50,748 bases of DNA from Microcaldota archaeon (GTDB taxonomy: Archaea > Micrarchaeota > Micrarchaeia > Anstonellales > SKW190). The stretch is from contig JAOAJI010000005.1 in the NCBI GenBank assembly GCA_026414265.1, positions 1-50,748 of the forward strand, written 5' to 3'. Both the position numbers and the translations under genes were made by a program. The notes below the pieces were generated by a model. That model saw only the letters and a list, made by a program, of their open reading frames with translations. It was not told the DNA's origin and made no database searches. This document shows, piece by piece, positions 1 through 8,215 of the stretch (position 1 is the first letter of the stretch; each line of letters begins with the position of its first letter).

Positions 1-2306
1 TCATATTCTTCTAGAGCGTTGAGTATGAGTTCTGCTGAGACCTGTTGTCTGCCAACACTCTTAACATGGCCCTTGTAATTTCTAATTACCATCAAAGATC
101 TCGTTGCACAGTGCCTAAACCTTCTTCTAAAGAGTTCTGTGTTTTTAATCGCTTTTTCAACGTATTCTTCAAGATTGCTTTTAACTGACTCAAAAATATT
201 TCTTATGTCTAAATTCGTGTTAATCGGAACATTTATCGAGAAACCGTAGTCTGAAAAGTAGACCTCAATGTTTGAGCCTAGTAGCTTAGAGACATAGTAT
301 CCAAAAGCTTTTGATAATGCATTGTTGACCCTCCTACCGCGTAATGAGAAAAATACGTGGTTGATTTTGTCTTTTTGATAATCTATGTACTTCTCAACAT
401 ACAAATTTTTTGATTCATATTTGATCTTTTTATGAGCAAAGAACTTTTTTTGTGCCTCTATGTAAAATAAAATTGATTTTGCTGAGTTTTCATCGCAGTT
501 CAATGAATTCATGATTTCTGTCAAATCGATCTTTTTTGCCGTAAGCAGCTCCTGCCTGTAATTATCTATTGCAGTCGCTAGATCATAAGATAATGGAAGC
601 ATTTCACTTACCCACGAAGGTACATTGGGCTTTGCGTCTGTTACTTTTTTGACATAAACTCTCTGGCCATTAGATTCCAAAAATTCGTAAACTCTACCAC
701 CAAGAACAAATCTATCGCCTTTGACCAAATACTCTAAGAAAATCTCGTCTAAAGTACCTAAAGGCCTGTGTGTGTTTGCATCAACCACTACAGCAGCAAC
801 CTGATCAGGAATGGTTCCTACGTTAGTAACGTAAATCACACGCCCCATCCATTTGGTGAAAAACTTTTCTTCACTTAAAACTATTTTGCTGTAAACATTG
901 TAGGTTTCAAGTTTACTGTATCTGCCTGCTAAATAGTTCAATACTGACATATAATCTTCTTTGCTCAAATCAGAATAACAATAACTTTTTCTTATTATCC
1001 CGTATGCTTCTTCTATTCCGTAAGCTTTTTCCGCGCCCATACCGACTAATTGCTGAGCAAGCACGTCCAAACAGTTTCTTGGAATACTTACTCTGTCCAA
1101 TCTCTTCATTTTCGCATAGCTGGCTAGTACACCTAGTTCTAACAGCTCTTCGTGGCTATTACCTATCAACACCCCTTTTGAAGTCTCGTGTAATCTGTGA
1201 CCGCTTCTACCAACCCTCTGCAAACATCTTGATATGCTTTTAGGAGAGCCTATTTGAACAACAACGTCAATGTATCCTATGTCTATTCCCAGCTCTAATG
1301 AAGTTGAGCTAACCACTGCTTTTAACTTGCCTGTTTTCAGTAAATTTTCTACTCTTAATCTTTGTTCCCTTGACAAAGAAGAGTGATGTGCCTCTATGTC
1401 CTCAATATTACAATACTTCATCAAGTGGAATACCACGCTTTCTGCGCCTGAACGGGTATTCGTAAATATCAAAGTTGTTCTGTTTTCAGATATTATTTTT
1501 CTTAGTAATTTGTAAAGTGCAGTGTCCTTTTTTCCATAGTCTTGCAGTAAATCTGCAATAGGAGAGACTACTTGTAATTCGAAAGGCTTCGAAAAAGATG
1601 CATTGACTATCATACAATCTCTTGGTTGATCGTTATCTTTGTAACCGACCAAAAACTTTGCAACTTCTTCCAGAGGGAAAACTGTGGCGCTCAAACCTAT
1701 CCTGGTAAACTCTAATCTGCTGTTAAGCCTTTCCAAAGAAAGTGATAAATGAACTCCTCTTTTGTTTGAACACAAATCGTGAATCTCATCAATAATAACA
1801 AACTCTGGCTTGAAAGCTTCAGAAAATTTTCTGGAATTCAAAAGGATGGCAAACGATTCTGGTGTAGTTATCAGTATATGAGGAACCTTTTTGAGCATCT
1901 TTGATCGTTCGTTTTGAGGCGTATCACCTGTTCTAACAGCTATCCTTATGTTTTCAGCACAAGCGCAAAAGCTTTTCAGCTCTTCCAAAGGTTCTTTTAA
2001 GTTTTTTTCTATGTCATTGTTAAGAGCACGTAGAGGGCTTATATAAACTGCATAAACCCTATCTTCTAATCTTTTCTTTTCTGACAAGTCCACCAAATAA
2101 CTAATGATGCTCAAAAACGCAGTCAGTGTCTTACCAGAACCGGTAGGGGCAGTTACTAACACGTTTTTTCTGTTCTCTATCAAAGGAATAGCCATCAGCT
2201 GAGGCAGTGTCAATTCCTTGTACTTTCTTAACCAATTCACTACATGCCTGTTCAATGTCTTTTCGACTTCTTCACGGGTAAATACTCTGTCTGAAAAAGA
2301 GATCAT
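1..2306 (-). CDS. Lhr-type DEAD/DEAH superfamily 2 helicase (C-terminus cut by window edge)
   Basis: ATP-dependent nucleic-acid helicase of the archaeal Lhr (large helicase-related) family, implicated in DNA repair or recombination. The frame stays open from 2306 to the left window edge, so about 768 residues are present and the end is missing. Visible motifs are a Q-like motif (LTLPQLMAIPLI, about 33-44), Walker A TAPTGSGKT (about 52-60), a DEIH box (about 175), LSAT (motif III), a TNTRSGAE region, STSLELGIDIG, and QRVGRSGHR (motif VI), followed by a winged-helix-like and Lhr-core region. ATG at 2306 is chosen because GTGA lies 7 bases upstream and the helicase Q region follows directly. A TTTATAAT box about 20-25 bases upstream suggests a short leader. 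Family assignment is firm; subtype is less certain. Confidence 0.93.
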   Translation of the reverse strand, partial: MISFSDRVFTREEVEKTLNRHVVNWLRKYKELTLPQLMAIPLIENRKNVLVTAPTGSGKTLTAFLSIISYLVDLSEKKRLEDRVYAVYISPLRALNNDIEKNLKEPLEELKSFCACAENIRIAVRTGDTPQNERSKMLKKVPHILITTPESFAILLNSRKFSEAFKPEFVIIDEIHDLCSNKRGVHLSLSLERLNSRLEFTRIGLSATVFPLEEVAKFLVGYKDNDQPRDCMIVNASFSKPFELQVVSPIADLLQDYGKKDTALYKLLRKIISENRTTLIFTNTRSGAESVVFHLMKYCNIEDIEAHHSSLSREQRLRVENLLKTGKLKAVVSSTSLELGIDIGYIDVVVQIGSPKSISRCLQRVGRSGHRLHETSKGVLIGNSHEELLELGVLASYAKMKRLDRVSIPRNCLDVLAQQLVGMGAEKAYGIEEAYGIIRKSYCYSDLSKEDYMSVLNYLAGRYSKLETYNVYSKIVLSEEKFFTKWMGRVIYVTNVGTIPDQVAAVVVDANTHRPLGTLDEIFLEYLVKGDRFVLGGRVYEFLESNGQRVYVKKVTDAKPNVPSWVSEMLPLSYDLATAIDNYRQELLTAKKIDLTEIMNSLNCDENSAKSILFYIEAQKKFFAHKKIKYESKNLYVEKYIDYQKDKINHVFFSLRGRRVNNALSKAFGYYVSKLLGSNIEVYFSDYGFSINVPINTNLDIRNIFESVKSNLEEYVEKAIKNTELFRRRFRHCATRSLMVIRNYKGHVKSVGRQQVSAELILNALEEY

Positions 2307-2365
2307 AATGATTCACTTGATGCACTAGATTATAAACATAGACAAATCAGAATACTAAAAGTTAA

Positions 2366-2455
2366 GAAGATGTCTTGAGGAAGGAAGCGGTACACTATTA
2401 CTAGCTCCGCTCCTTCCACAGGCAACGTGCTATGCGCATGTGCGCAAAAGATCTT
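2366..2455. ncRNA. GC-rich paired region, candidate structured RNA
   Basis: The divergent gap between the Lhr gene and the next membrane protein is AT-rich except for this block. An 11-pair stem joins 2379-2390 to 2407-2417 (GGAAGGAAGCGG against CCGCTCCTTCC, one bulged A) around a 16-base loop. A second small hairpin lies at 2434-2445 (GCGC/GCGC), and AAGAT (2366-2371) can pair with ATCTT (2450-2454) to close the block. A TTTAAAAAT box at about 2465-2475, read on the minus strand, would place a start near 2450. No ORF with a ribosome binding site fits. It could instead be a regulatory element of either neighbour. I do not recognise a known RNA family. Confidence 0.3.
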
Positions 2456-2584
2456 ATGTTAACTAAAATTTTTAAATCATGTTTATAACGAAAATTAATC
2501 CAAAAAATATAACAACTCAAGTATAAGGTTTAAAAGTGCCTCTATTTTGAATCGAATATTGTTAATAAAAAAAGGTGATCAAGA

Positions 2585-3022
2585 ATGGTAGAGAAAATTG
2601 TGAAAGGTGCAGAAACTGCACACAAGCATATCCATAAAAAAATAGACGAGATTCATAAGCAAGCAGTACATTATGGACCTATAGCTTTTCTTGGAGGCTT
2701 GCTGCTTGCATTGTTGATAACTATTTTGCCAATCCAAGACCAAACATGGAAAAACGGAAAACTTGTTTTCCTGTTGTTGATAGGAGTATTTGTAGGTTTT
2801 GTTAACGTAACAGAAACTGAAACAGTGAAGTTCCTGCTAGGAGGAATAGCACTTATAATTACGTTCAATGCCCTTACACAAATAGTTGATTTCACATTAG
2901 AAATGTTACCTTACGTACAAATACTACTCAAAGCGTTTTTATTTGACTTGATGACAATGATATCAGCTGCTGTTGCAGTAGTAGGCTTTAAGACTGTGTG
3001 GGACGTAGCAAAAGATGTCTAA
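2585..3022 (+). CDS. Small multi-pass membrane protein, unknown function
   Basis: A 145-residue protein I do not recognise. Residues 1-32 are polar and His/Lys-rich (HKHIHKKIDEIHKQ), followed by hydrophobic segments at about 33-50, 59-73, 83-98 and 107-137. It is thus probably a three- or four-pass membrane protein with a short cytoplasmic tail. GGTGAT lies 6 bases before the ATG, and GTTTAAAAG at about 2528-2536 is a plausible TATA box, giving a leader of about 30 bases. It is transcribed alone, divergent from the helicase and convergent with trmI. A T-rich stretch after the stop (3059-3075) could terminate it. Confidence 0.75.
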   Translation: MVEKIVKGAETAHKHIHKKIDEIHKQAVHYGPIAFLGGLLLALLITILPIQDQTWKNGKLVFLLLIGVFVGFVNVTETETVKFLLGGIALIITFNALTQIVDFTLEMLPYVQILLKAFLFDLMTMISAAVAVVGFKTVWDVAKDV

Positions 3023-3076
3023 AGTAAGTTAGTAACTTTAATGCGACAACTAAAACAAACTTTTTTTATTTTTTAT

Positions 3077-3757
3077 CTAACTTTTCTTCTTCTTAAAAAC
3101 TGCCAAAAAAGTTGAATGCACTATCTGAGTTGTGAGCGGTCTACAAGCCCTTTCTGTTATCTGCCAATCTCTTAACTGACATTCAGTTATGAGAACGTCA
3201 TTGAATGCTTTAGACCTTGCAAATTCAACCAGTCTTTTTAACTGATCTATCGTAGGTAATACACACACAAAGTAATACTCGTCTCTAAATAAGTCATTTT
3301 CATACCTAAGTATGTTTTCTAAAGCCTTTTCAGGCTCTGGTAAATCAAGAGTTAATAAATCTATTGAATGCTTTTCATGAATAAACTCAGGCAAATTACA
3401 AGTGCAAATATCTTCTTTGTGTAAACTTATGTTCTCAGCTTTTGATAAGTTTATGTTTTTAACAGCGTTCTTGTAGAAATCGTCTCTAATTTCGAAAGAA
3501 TGAACTTTTTTTACGAAACGTGATAGAGATACGGCTAAGAACCCAGAGCCAAAACCAGCATCTAACACTACTGAATTTCTGTCTATGTCAGTATAGGCTA
3601 GGATTATGCCTATGTCTTTAGGTAGTAATGCCTGAGGCAGTCTCTTAAGCCTTTTCAGATGCTCAGGCAAGTGTAAATCGATTCTTCTGCTCTTCTTCTT
3701 TGATGCTTTTTTGTCGATTTTGTTTTCAAAAGGATTGTTTTCTTGATTGTCGTTCAT
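3077..3757 (-). CDS. trmI: tRNA (adenine-N1)-methyltransferase, TrmI-like
   Basis: Predicted SAM-dependent enzyme that methylates A57/A58 in the T-loop of tRNA (Gcd14/TrmI family). The SAM site reads DAGFGSGFLAV (about 66-76), the acidic residue follows in HSFEIRDD, and the C-terminus has the family ending RACRPL...HSTFLAVFKK. At 226 residues it is slightly shorter than typical archaeal TrmI (about 250), because the N-terminal domain is reduced to a Lys/Arg-rich lead. It sits 16 bases downstream of purE on the same strand and is probably co-transcribed with purC and purE. No strong ribosome binding site precedes the ATG. Confidence 0.85.
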   Translation of the reverse strand: MNDNQENNPFENKIDKKASKKKSRRIDLHLPEHLKRLKRLPQALLPKDIGIILAYTDIDRNSVVLDAGFGSGFLAVSLSRFVKKVHSFEIRDDFYKNAVKNINLSKAENISLHKEDICTCNLPEFIHEKHSIDLLTLDLPEPEKALENILRYENDLFRDEYYFVCVLPTIDQLKRLVEFARSKAFNDVLITECQLRDWQITERACRPLTTQIVHSTFLAVFKKKKS

Positions 3758-3773
3758 TACTATCTAAAAAAGA

Positions 3774-4166
3774 TTATTTCTTAGCTAATTTAATTATTCT
3801 GGCTGCCAAATGTGCTGCGTTCTTGCCATTGTCTATCCCAACTGCTGCAACAGGGACACCAGAAGGCATTTGAACTGCAGATAAAAGTGCATCTAGACCC
3901 ATTAACTTAGCTGATACAGGCACGCCTATAACTGGTTTGTCTGTAATACTCGAAACAAAACCAGGCAATGCCGCTGATAAGCCTGCTATGCAAATAAATA
4001 CTTTTGCATCTGTTGTCTTGACTATTTCCCTGACCTTGTCAGGCTCTCTATGAGCACTGGCAACCGTTATCCTACAACTTACCTTGTATTCGTCCAAAAC
4101 TGCTTTTGCATCCTCTGCTATCTGCATGTCGCTTTTACTACCTAACAATATCTCAACTTCAACCAT
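3774..4166 (-). CDS. purE: N5-carboxyaminoimidazole ribonucleotide mutase or AIR carboxylase, PurE
   Basis: Purine synthesis enzyme producing CAIR (phosphoribosyl-aminoimidazole carboxylate), just before the PurC step. Family motifs are GSKSDM (about 9-14), ASAHREP (about 37-43), AGLSAALPG and a C-terminal GIDNGKNAA. Its 130 residues are a little short of the usual 155-165. A GTG nine bases upstream would add MDL, but it lies inside AGAGGTGGA, which is the evident ribosome binding site, so ATG at 4166 is preferred. It follows purC by about 50 bases. Whether it is class I (N5-CAIR mutase) or class II (AIR carboxylase) cannot be settled from the sequence alone; no purK is in the window. Confidence 0.92.
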   Translation of the reverse strand: MVEVEILLGSKSDMQIAEDAKAVLDEYKVSCRITVASAHREPDKVREIVKTTDAKVFICIAGLSAALPGFVSSITDKPVIGVPVSAKLMGLDALLSAVQMPSGVPVAAVGIDNGKNAAHLAARIIKLAKK

Positions 4167-4218
4167 CAAATCCACCTCTGTTATTGATTAATATTATGCT
4201 ACAAACTCTTCATACAGT

Positions 4219-5130
4219 CTACCATTCAAATTTCTTACCCGTCAGTTTCTCGTATGCTTCGATGTATTTCTTCGTAGTATTAGCTATGATCTCATCCGGC
4301 AGATTAGGCGCAGGAGGTTGCTTGTTCCAGTTTATCTTTTCTACGTAATCTCTTACATATTGCTTGTCAAAGCTCTTCTGTTCTTTACCTACTGAATACG
4401 TTTGCTTGTCCCAAAACCTTGAAGAATCAGGAGTTAATATTTCATCTATCAAGATCAGCTCGCCATCTGAGTCGATTCCGAATTCGAATTTAGTATCTGC
4501 TAAGATTATGCCTTTCTCTAACGCGTATTCATGAGCACTCTTGTAGATTTCTATACTGATTTTCTTGAGCTTGTGGTAAATTTCTTTATCACCAGTGTTA
4601 TGATAAACTATTTCTTCTGCCTCTTTTTCCGTTATGTTTATGTCATGACCTACAATTGCTTTTGTTGCAGGAGTGAAAATAGGCTCCTTAAGCTTACTTC
4701 CGTTCTCTAAGCCAGGCTCTAATTCAATCCCACAAACTTTACCAGATTGCTTGTATTCTTTGTAACCTGAACCTGCTAAGTAACCTCTGACAACTGCCTC
4801 TATCATGATCGGAAATGCTTTTTTAACGTACATAGACCTGTAAGGCAACTGTAAATCAGAATTCTTGTATTCCGAAACCTCTTTGGGTAATTTCAATAAA
4901 TGGTTTTTGTACTTCTTGAATTTGTTGAACCAGAACAGGCTCATCTGAGTCAACACTATTCCTTTCTTTGGTATGGGTTGTGGAAAAACCACATCAAAAG
5001 CAGACAATCTATCAGATGCAACCATCAAAATGTTTCCTTTGAAAAAGTAGTTGTCCCTCACCTTCCCGGATTTGAACAGAGGGTACTCCAACTCTATCCT
5101 GTAGTATGCGTTAGACACATTACCTGTCAT
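4219..5130 (-). CDS. purC: SAICAR synthetase PurC
   Basis: Joins aspartate to CAIR using ATP, giving SAICAR in purine synthesis. The N-terminus carries LFKSGKVRDNYFF and MVASDRLSAFDVVFPQPIPKKG, the centre has EAVVRGYLAGSGYKEY, and the C-terminal half contains ADTKFEFGID and LIDEILTPDSSRFW, all family signatures. Its 303 residues match the longer Ade1-like form rather than the compact form of about 240 residues. A start 63 bases further upstream is possible, but GGGGTGTC lies 7 bases before the ATG at 5130 and conserved sequence begins there. It is the first gene of the purC-purE-trmI run, divergent from the HAD gene. Confidence 0.95.
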   Translation of the reverse strand: MTGNVSNAYYRIELEYPLFKSGKVRDNYFFKGNILMVASDRLSAFDVVFPQPIPKKGIVLTQMSLFWFNKFKKYKNHLLKLPKEVSEYKNSDLQLPYRSMYVKKAFPIMIEAVVRGYLAGSGYKEYKQSGKVCGIELEPGLENGSKLKEPIFTPATKAIVGHDINITEKEAEEIVYHNTGDKEIYHKLKKISIEIYKSAHEYALEKGIILADTKFEFGIDSDGELILIDEILTPDSSRFWDKQTYSVGKEQKSFDKQYVRDYVEKINWNKQPPAPNLPDEIIANTTKKYIEAYEKLTGKKFEW

Positions 5131-5265
5131 AAAAAGACACCCCCATATTTCCGATTTAAGTTCAAATCTTTTAAAACACTTTTGAATTTTCATAAAAGAT
5201 ACTGAGTCTAAGTGTTAGAGATCAGATAAGTATTTAATTATCAATAACGTAAATTCCTTGGTTTT

Positions 5266-5829
5266 ATGATAGAGCCTAAAACAAAACTAATTATCCTTGA
5301 TATCGACGGAGTAATAGTTTACTCTAAAAACGCTCTTAATTACCTGTATTCTAATTTGTTCAAAGAGTTCGGGTATGATTTCGATAAAGATTTGATACCT
5401 TTAGTCTATGGAAAAACAGATAAAGAAACATATCAAACTTTTGTAAGCTTAGGATACGATATCGGAAGTTACGAAGACTACAGAAATTCTTTAAGCAAGT
5501 ACAAACAAGAAGCAGATAAATACTATGAACTTACACCCATAGGTAATACTGTACAGTATTTGTCACAAAGATACAAGGTGTGCGTCGCAACTAATAGGAT
5601 AAGGAGCTCCGCAGAAAGGATCTTGAACAAATTCGGAATTCTCAATTTTTTTTATTACGTTGCTTCTGCAACCGAGTACGAGCCTAAACCACAGCCAGAT
5701 ATGCTTTTGGCGTGCGTACAAAAAGCTAATGTGGAAGAAAAAGACGCCATGTTCGTTGGAGACACAAAAATAGACGAATTGGCTGGCAAAAAAGCAAACA
5801 TAAAGACCATTCTTGTAAAATTTGAATAG
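5266..5829 (+). CDS. HAD-superfamily phosphatase, phosphoglycolate phosphatase-like
   Basis: A 187-residue haloacid dehalogenase hydrolase. Motif I is ILDIDGVI (nucleophile Asp12, acid/base Asp14), motif II lies in VCVATNRI, the motif III Lys is in EPKPQPD, and motif IV is FVGDTKID. The cap is a small helical C1 insert between motifs I and II. The substrate cannot be told; phosphoglycolate, a sugar phosphate or a nucleotide are all possible. GTATTTAATTA at 5228-5238 lies about 28 bases before the ATG, and no ribosome binding site is visible, so the transcript is probably leaderless. The next gene begins within 25 bases and may be co-transcribed. Confidence 0.88.
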   Translation: MIEPKTKLIILDIDGVIVYSKNALNYLYSNLFKEFGYDFDKDLIPLVYGKTDKETYQTFVSLGYDIGSYEDYRNSLSKYKQEADKYYELTPIGNTVQYLSQRYKVCVATNRIRSSAERILNKFGILNFFYYVASATEYEPKPQPDMLLACVQKANVEEKDAMFVGDTKIDELAGKKANIKTILVKFE

Positions 5830-5853
5830 TAGCATCAAGTGGTTGTTGTTAAA

Positions 5854-7059
5854 ATGGACATCAAACTTATAATAGGTATTGTATTAGTGGTTGGCCTAAT
5901 AATACTACTATTATCTTCATTAAACAAAAACAACGAACTTTTAAATGAACTTGGTGAAGTAAAAAACCAAAACCAACAACTACATGAGCAAGTTCAGAAC
6001 CTTGAAGCCAAGTTAAAAATTACCAACAAAGAACTCGATGAGTTGAAAAATAAACACAAACTACTTAAAGAAGAACTGGAATCTGCTAAAAACGATCTTG
6101 TTGATAAACAAAACAAAATTACAAGCCTGAACAATTTACTTAAAGAATTAGAAGAAAAAAATCAAGAACTAAAGAACGAACTAGATGAAAAAAACAGATT
6201 GCTGATAGAAAAAGAGCACTCATTGAGAAATGCTTCTGATACAATCACTTCTTTGAAAAATGAAGTTATTGAAATAGAAAATAAGATCAATAATTACATT
6301 TCATGGTTCAGGAGTAATGCAATCATCCCAAAAAACGAAAGAACAAATATTTTCATAAGAAGCGCAAAAGAAAAATGCGTCAAAGAAGACTACTTGCTTT
6401 TGCCATGCCTGTCATTCCTAATAAAACAAACCCTGGATTTCAATTACAAACATGAAACTAACGATAAGTTGTATTCAATAACTGAGATGCTAAACAATTA
6501 TTACGGGGATTGCGAAGACTTTTCTCTTCTGTTCAAAGCTATCATAAAAGAATTCCAAGCAGACAACTACAAGCTCAAGGTATTAGGTAAAGGAGGAGAT
6601 CGATCAATAATTTATAGCGATAGAGACGGAACCTATTACTATTACCCGAATACTTCGTTCATAGAATTGGATAACTTGGGGAAATATCACATCTACATGG
6701 CCTGTTACTGGCAATACGTAGATTACGAAAATAATACAAAAATAGGACATTGTGCCAATTTATTCACTAAAAAAGTCATAAGCTCGTCACAAGACCTGAC
6801 TAACAATTACTTGAAAGATTCTTATGTTATAGAACCCCAAAACGGCTTCTGCATCTCAATGATAGACAGTTTTAATCAAAAATGTGTCAATGAAAAGGTC
6901 ATAAAAGTCTGTGAGAATTCAGACCTTGATTGCCAAAACCAGTTCAACAAGATAGTCTTGATAGTTACTGACAACGATTTCTTCATTTTCTTAGAAGACA
7001 AATGGCTCGCATACTCAGAATACCTTGAAAAAATCAAAGAAATCGAAAAAAAAGCCTAA
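5854..7059 (+). CDS. Membrane-anchored coiled-coil protein with transglutaminase-like domain
   Basis: A 401-residue protein of unknown role. Residues 3-24 form one hydrophobic anchor, residues about 28-150 are a continuous Glu/Lys/Leu coiled coil, and the C-terminal 250 residues contain YYGDCEDFSLLFKAII. This Cys-Asp context (Cys about 219) is typical of transglutaminase-like cysteine peptidases; the following GKYHIYMACYW could supply the His. Several further Cys (HCANLF, GFCIS, KCVNE, KVCENSDLDC) suggest an extracellular fold with disulfides. A GTG at 5839 would add five residues, but ATG at 5854 leads directly into the anchor. It probably projects from the cell surface; cleavage, cross-linking or a non-catalytic role are equally open. 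Confidence 0.72.
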   Translation: MDIKLIIGIVLVVGLIILLLSSLNKNNELLNELGEVKNQNQQLHEQVQNLEAKLKITNKELDELKNKHKLLKEELESAKNDLVDKQNKITSLNNLLKELEEKNQELKNELDEKNRLLIEKEHSLRNASDTITSLKNEVIEIENKINNYISWFRSNAIIPKNERTNIFIRSAKEKCVKEDYLLLPCLSFLIKQTLDFNYKHETNDKLYSITEMLNNYYGDCEDFSLLFKAIIKEFQADNYKLKVLGKGGDRSIIYSDRDGTYYYYPNTSFIELDNLGKYHIYMACYWQYVDYENNTKIGHCANLFTKKVISSSQDLTNNYLKDSYVIEPQNGFCISMIDSFNQKCVNEKVIKVCENSDLDCQNQFNKIVLIVTDNDFFIFLEDKWLAYSEYLEKIKEIEKKA

Positions 7060-7136
7060 TCCATTAAATTAAAATTAAATATAAATTAGTTTCTATTCCA
7101 TTACTTACTTGAAAAGAGTATTCGTTATGTAAGCAA

Positions 7137-7209
7137 GCGGTCGTAGTCTAGCCTGGTAGGACACCGGCCTTCCAAGCCGAAGACCCGGGTTCAAATCCCG
7201 GCGGCCGCA
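7137..7209 (+). tRNA. tRNA-Gly (anticodon UCC)
   Basis: Acceptor stem GCGGTCG (7137-7143) pairs with CGGCCGC (7202-7208) with one G-U pair; the discriminator is A and no CCA is encoded. The anticodon loop CTTCCAA (7169-7175) gives UCC. The T arm is CCGGG-TTCAAAT-CCCGG. The first anticodon-stem pair (27-43) is a C-A mismatch. AAATATAAATTAG at about 7078-7090 is a likely TATA box. Confidence 0.96.
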
Positions 7210-7238
7210 CTTTATGCCGCGCTTTATTTATTAATTAA

Positions 7239-7267
7239 AATTGACCAACACCTAATTGACCAACACC
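7239..7267 (+). repeat. Two 14-base direct repeats upstream of the rpl7ae promoter
   Basis: AATTGACCAACACC occurs at 7239-7252 and again at 7254-7267, a one-base gap giving a 15-base period. The repeat ends about 8 bases before the apparent TATA element (AAATTTATAAG, about 7274-7284), in the BRE/activator zone. It may be an operator for the ribosomal-protein operon or a slippage duplication. Confidence 0.6.
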
Positions 7268-7338
7268 AAGATTAAATTTATAAGATTATGCTTACTAAAT
7301 TGACTTATCAAAACCTATGATATGAGGTGAACTATTTT

Positions 7339-7830
7339 ATGGCCAAAGCATATGTGAAATCAGAAACACCAGCTGAGATTGTAGAGCTGTTTTACACGAT
7401 CTTAACAGTGGCAAAAGACTCAGGAAGGGTCAAGAAAGGAGTAAACGAAGTCACTAAATCTGTTGAAAGAAACAATGCTAAAGTAGTTGCGATGGCAATG
7501 GACGTAGAGCCAGAAGAAATAATGATGCATTTACCCAAACTCTGTGAGGAAAAAGGCATACCTTATGTTTACGTGCAAACTAAACAAGAACTCGGTAAAA
7601 TGGCTGGCTTGAACGTACCTACGTCATCAGTAGCTATAGAAGACGCTGGTAACGAAAAAGAAAAGCTAAGAACACTTATAGAGAGATTGACTGGTAAAAC
7701 TTTGCCTGCAGAAGAAAAAGCCAAAAAAGAACAGACTACAGAAGAGCAACAAAAACCAAAACCTAAGGAAAGCAAAGAATCAAAAGAACAACATAAACAC
7801 TCAGAGGAAAAACCTAAGAAAAAGAAATAA
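7339..7830 (+). CDS. rpl7ae: Ribosomal protein L7Ae (50S and box C/D, H/ACA, RNase P RNPs)
   Basis: Kink-turn RNA-binding protein shared by the large ribosomal subunit and archaeal guide RNPs. Core signatures are GRVKKGVNEVTKSVERNNAK, VAMDVEPEEIMMHLPKLCEEK, IPYVYVQTKQELG and GLNVPTSSVAI. The globular domain ends near residue 120; a tail of about 40 residues of Lys/Glu/Gln follows, which most archaeal L7Ae lack. A GTG at 7327 would add four residues, but it lies inside the ribosome binding site GAGGTGA (7324-7330), so ATG at 7339 is used. First gene of the rpl7ae-rps28e-rpl24e-ndk cluster, a classic archaeal order. Confidence 0.96.
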   Translation: MAKAYVKSETPAEIVELFYTILTVAKDSGRVKKGVNEVTKSVERNNAKVVAMAMDVEPEEIMMHLPKLCEEKGIPYVYVQTKQELGKMAGLNVPTSSVAIEDAGNEKEKLRTLIERLTGKTLPAEEKAKKEQTTEEQQKPKPKESKESKEQHKHSEEKPKKKK

Positions 7831-7874
7831 TGAGTCATCTGTAAGTATGCATATGTAATGAAAGGAAGATCACT

Positions 7875-8174
7875 ATGGGCGGAGCTAAAAAAAGGCCTAA
7901 AAAAGAAGCAGTTATTGACGAATCCAAACTTGCACAACAAGAAACAAGTAAAGGCCAGCAACAATCACAGACTGAAGGCACTCCTGCAGAAGTAGTCGAA
8001 ATCATAGGAAAAACTGGAGTAGCAGGTGAAGTTTATCAAGTACTGTGCAAGATTCTGGCTGGCAAGGACCAAGGCAGAGTTCTGAGAAGAAACGTCAAAG
8101 GACCTGTTAGGTTAGGCGACGTTTTAATATTGCTTGAAACTGAAAGAGAAGCTAAAGACATCAAAGTTAAATAA
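7875..8174 (+). CDS. rps28e: Ribosomal protein S28e
   Basis: Small-subunit protein near the mRNA exit channel. Residues about 37-99 match the family: [38 protein letters not shown] and LLETEREA. It has an N-terminal extension of about 35 residues, rich in Lys, Gln and Ser, so it is 99 residues instead of about 70. AAAGGAAG upstream is a weak ribosome binding site; no other start lies between the extension and the core, so the extension appears genuine. It lies 44 bases after rpl7ae. Confidence 0.95.
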   Translation: MGGAKKRPKKEAVIDESKLAQQETSKGQQQSQTEGTPAEVVEIIGKTGVAGEVYQVLCKILAGKDQGRVLRRNVKGPVRLGDVLILLETEREAKDIKVK

Positions 8175-8215
8175 GACAACTTAAAAATGTTGTACTGTGC
8201 CAGAAGTGATAATGT

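Noticed and set aside
1004-1243. Plus-strand 79-residue frame
   Set aside because: Antisense to the Lhr helicase gene, which has continuous conserved motifs there.
2434-2445. GCGC/GCGC palindrome as a restriction or modification target cluster
   Set aside because: Only one copy; explained better as part of the GC-rich hairpin block.
7239-7267. Start of a CRISPR array
   Set aside because: Only two 14-base copies separated by one base, with no spacers and no cas genes.
7474-7830. Frameshifted fusion at the L7Ae C-terminus
   Set aside because: The charged tail is in frame, low complexity and ends cleanly before the S28e gene, so it is an extension.
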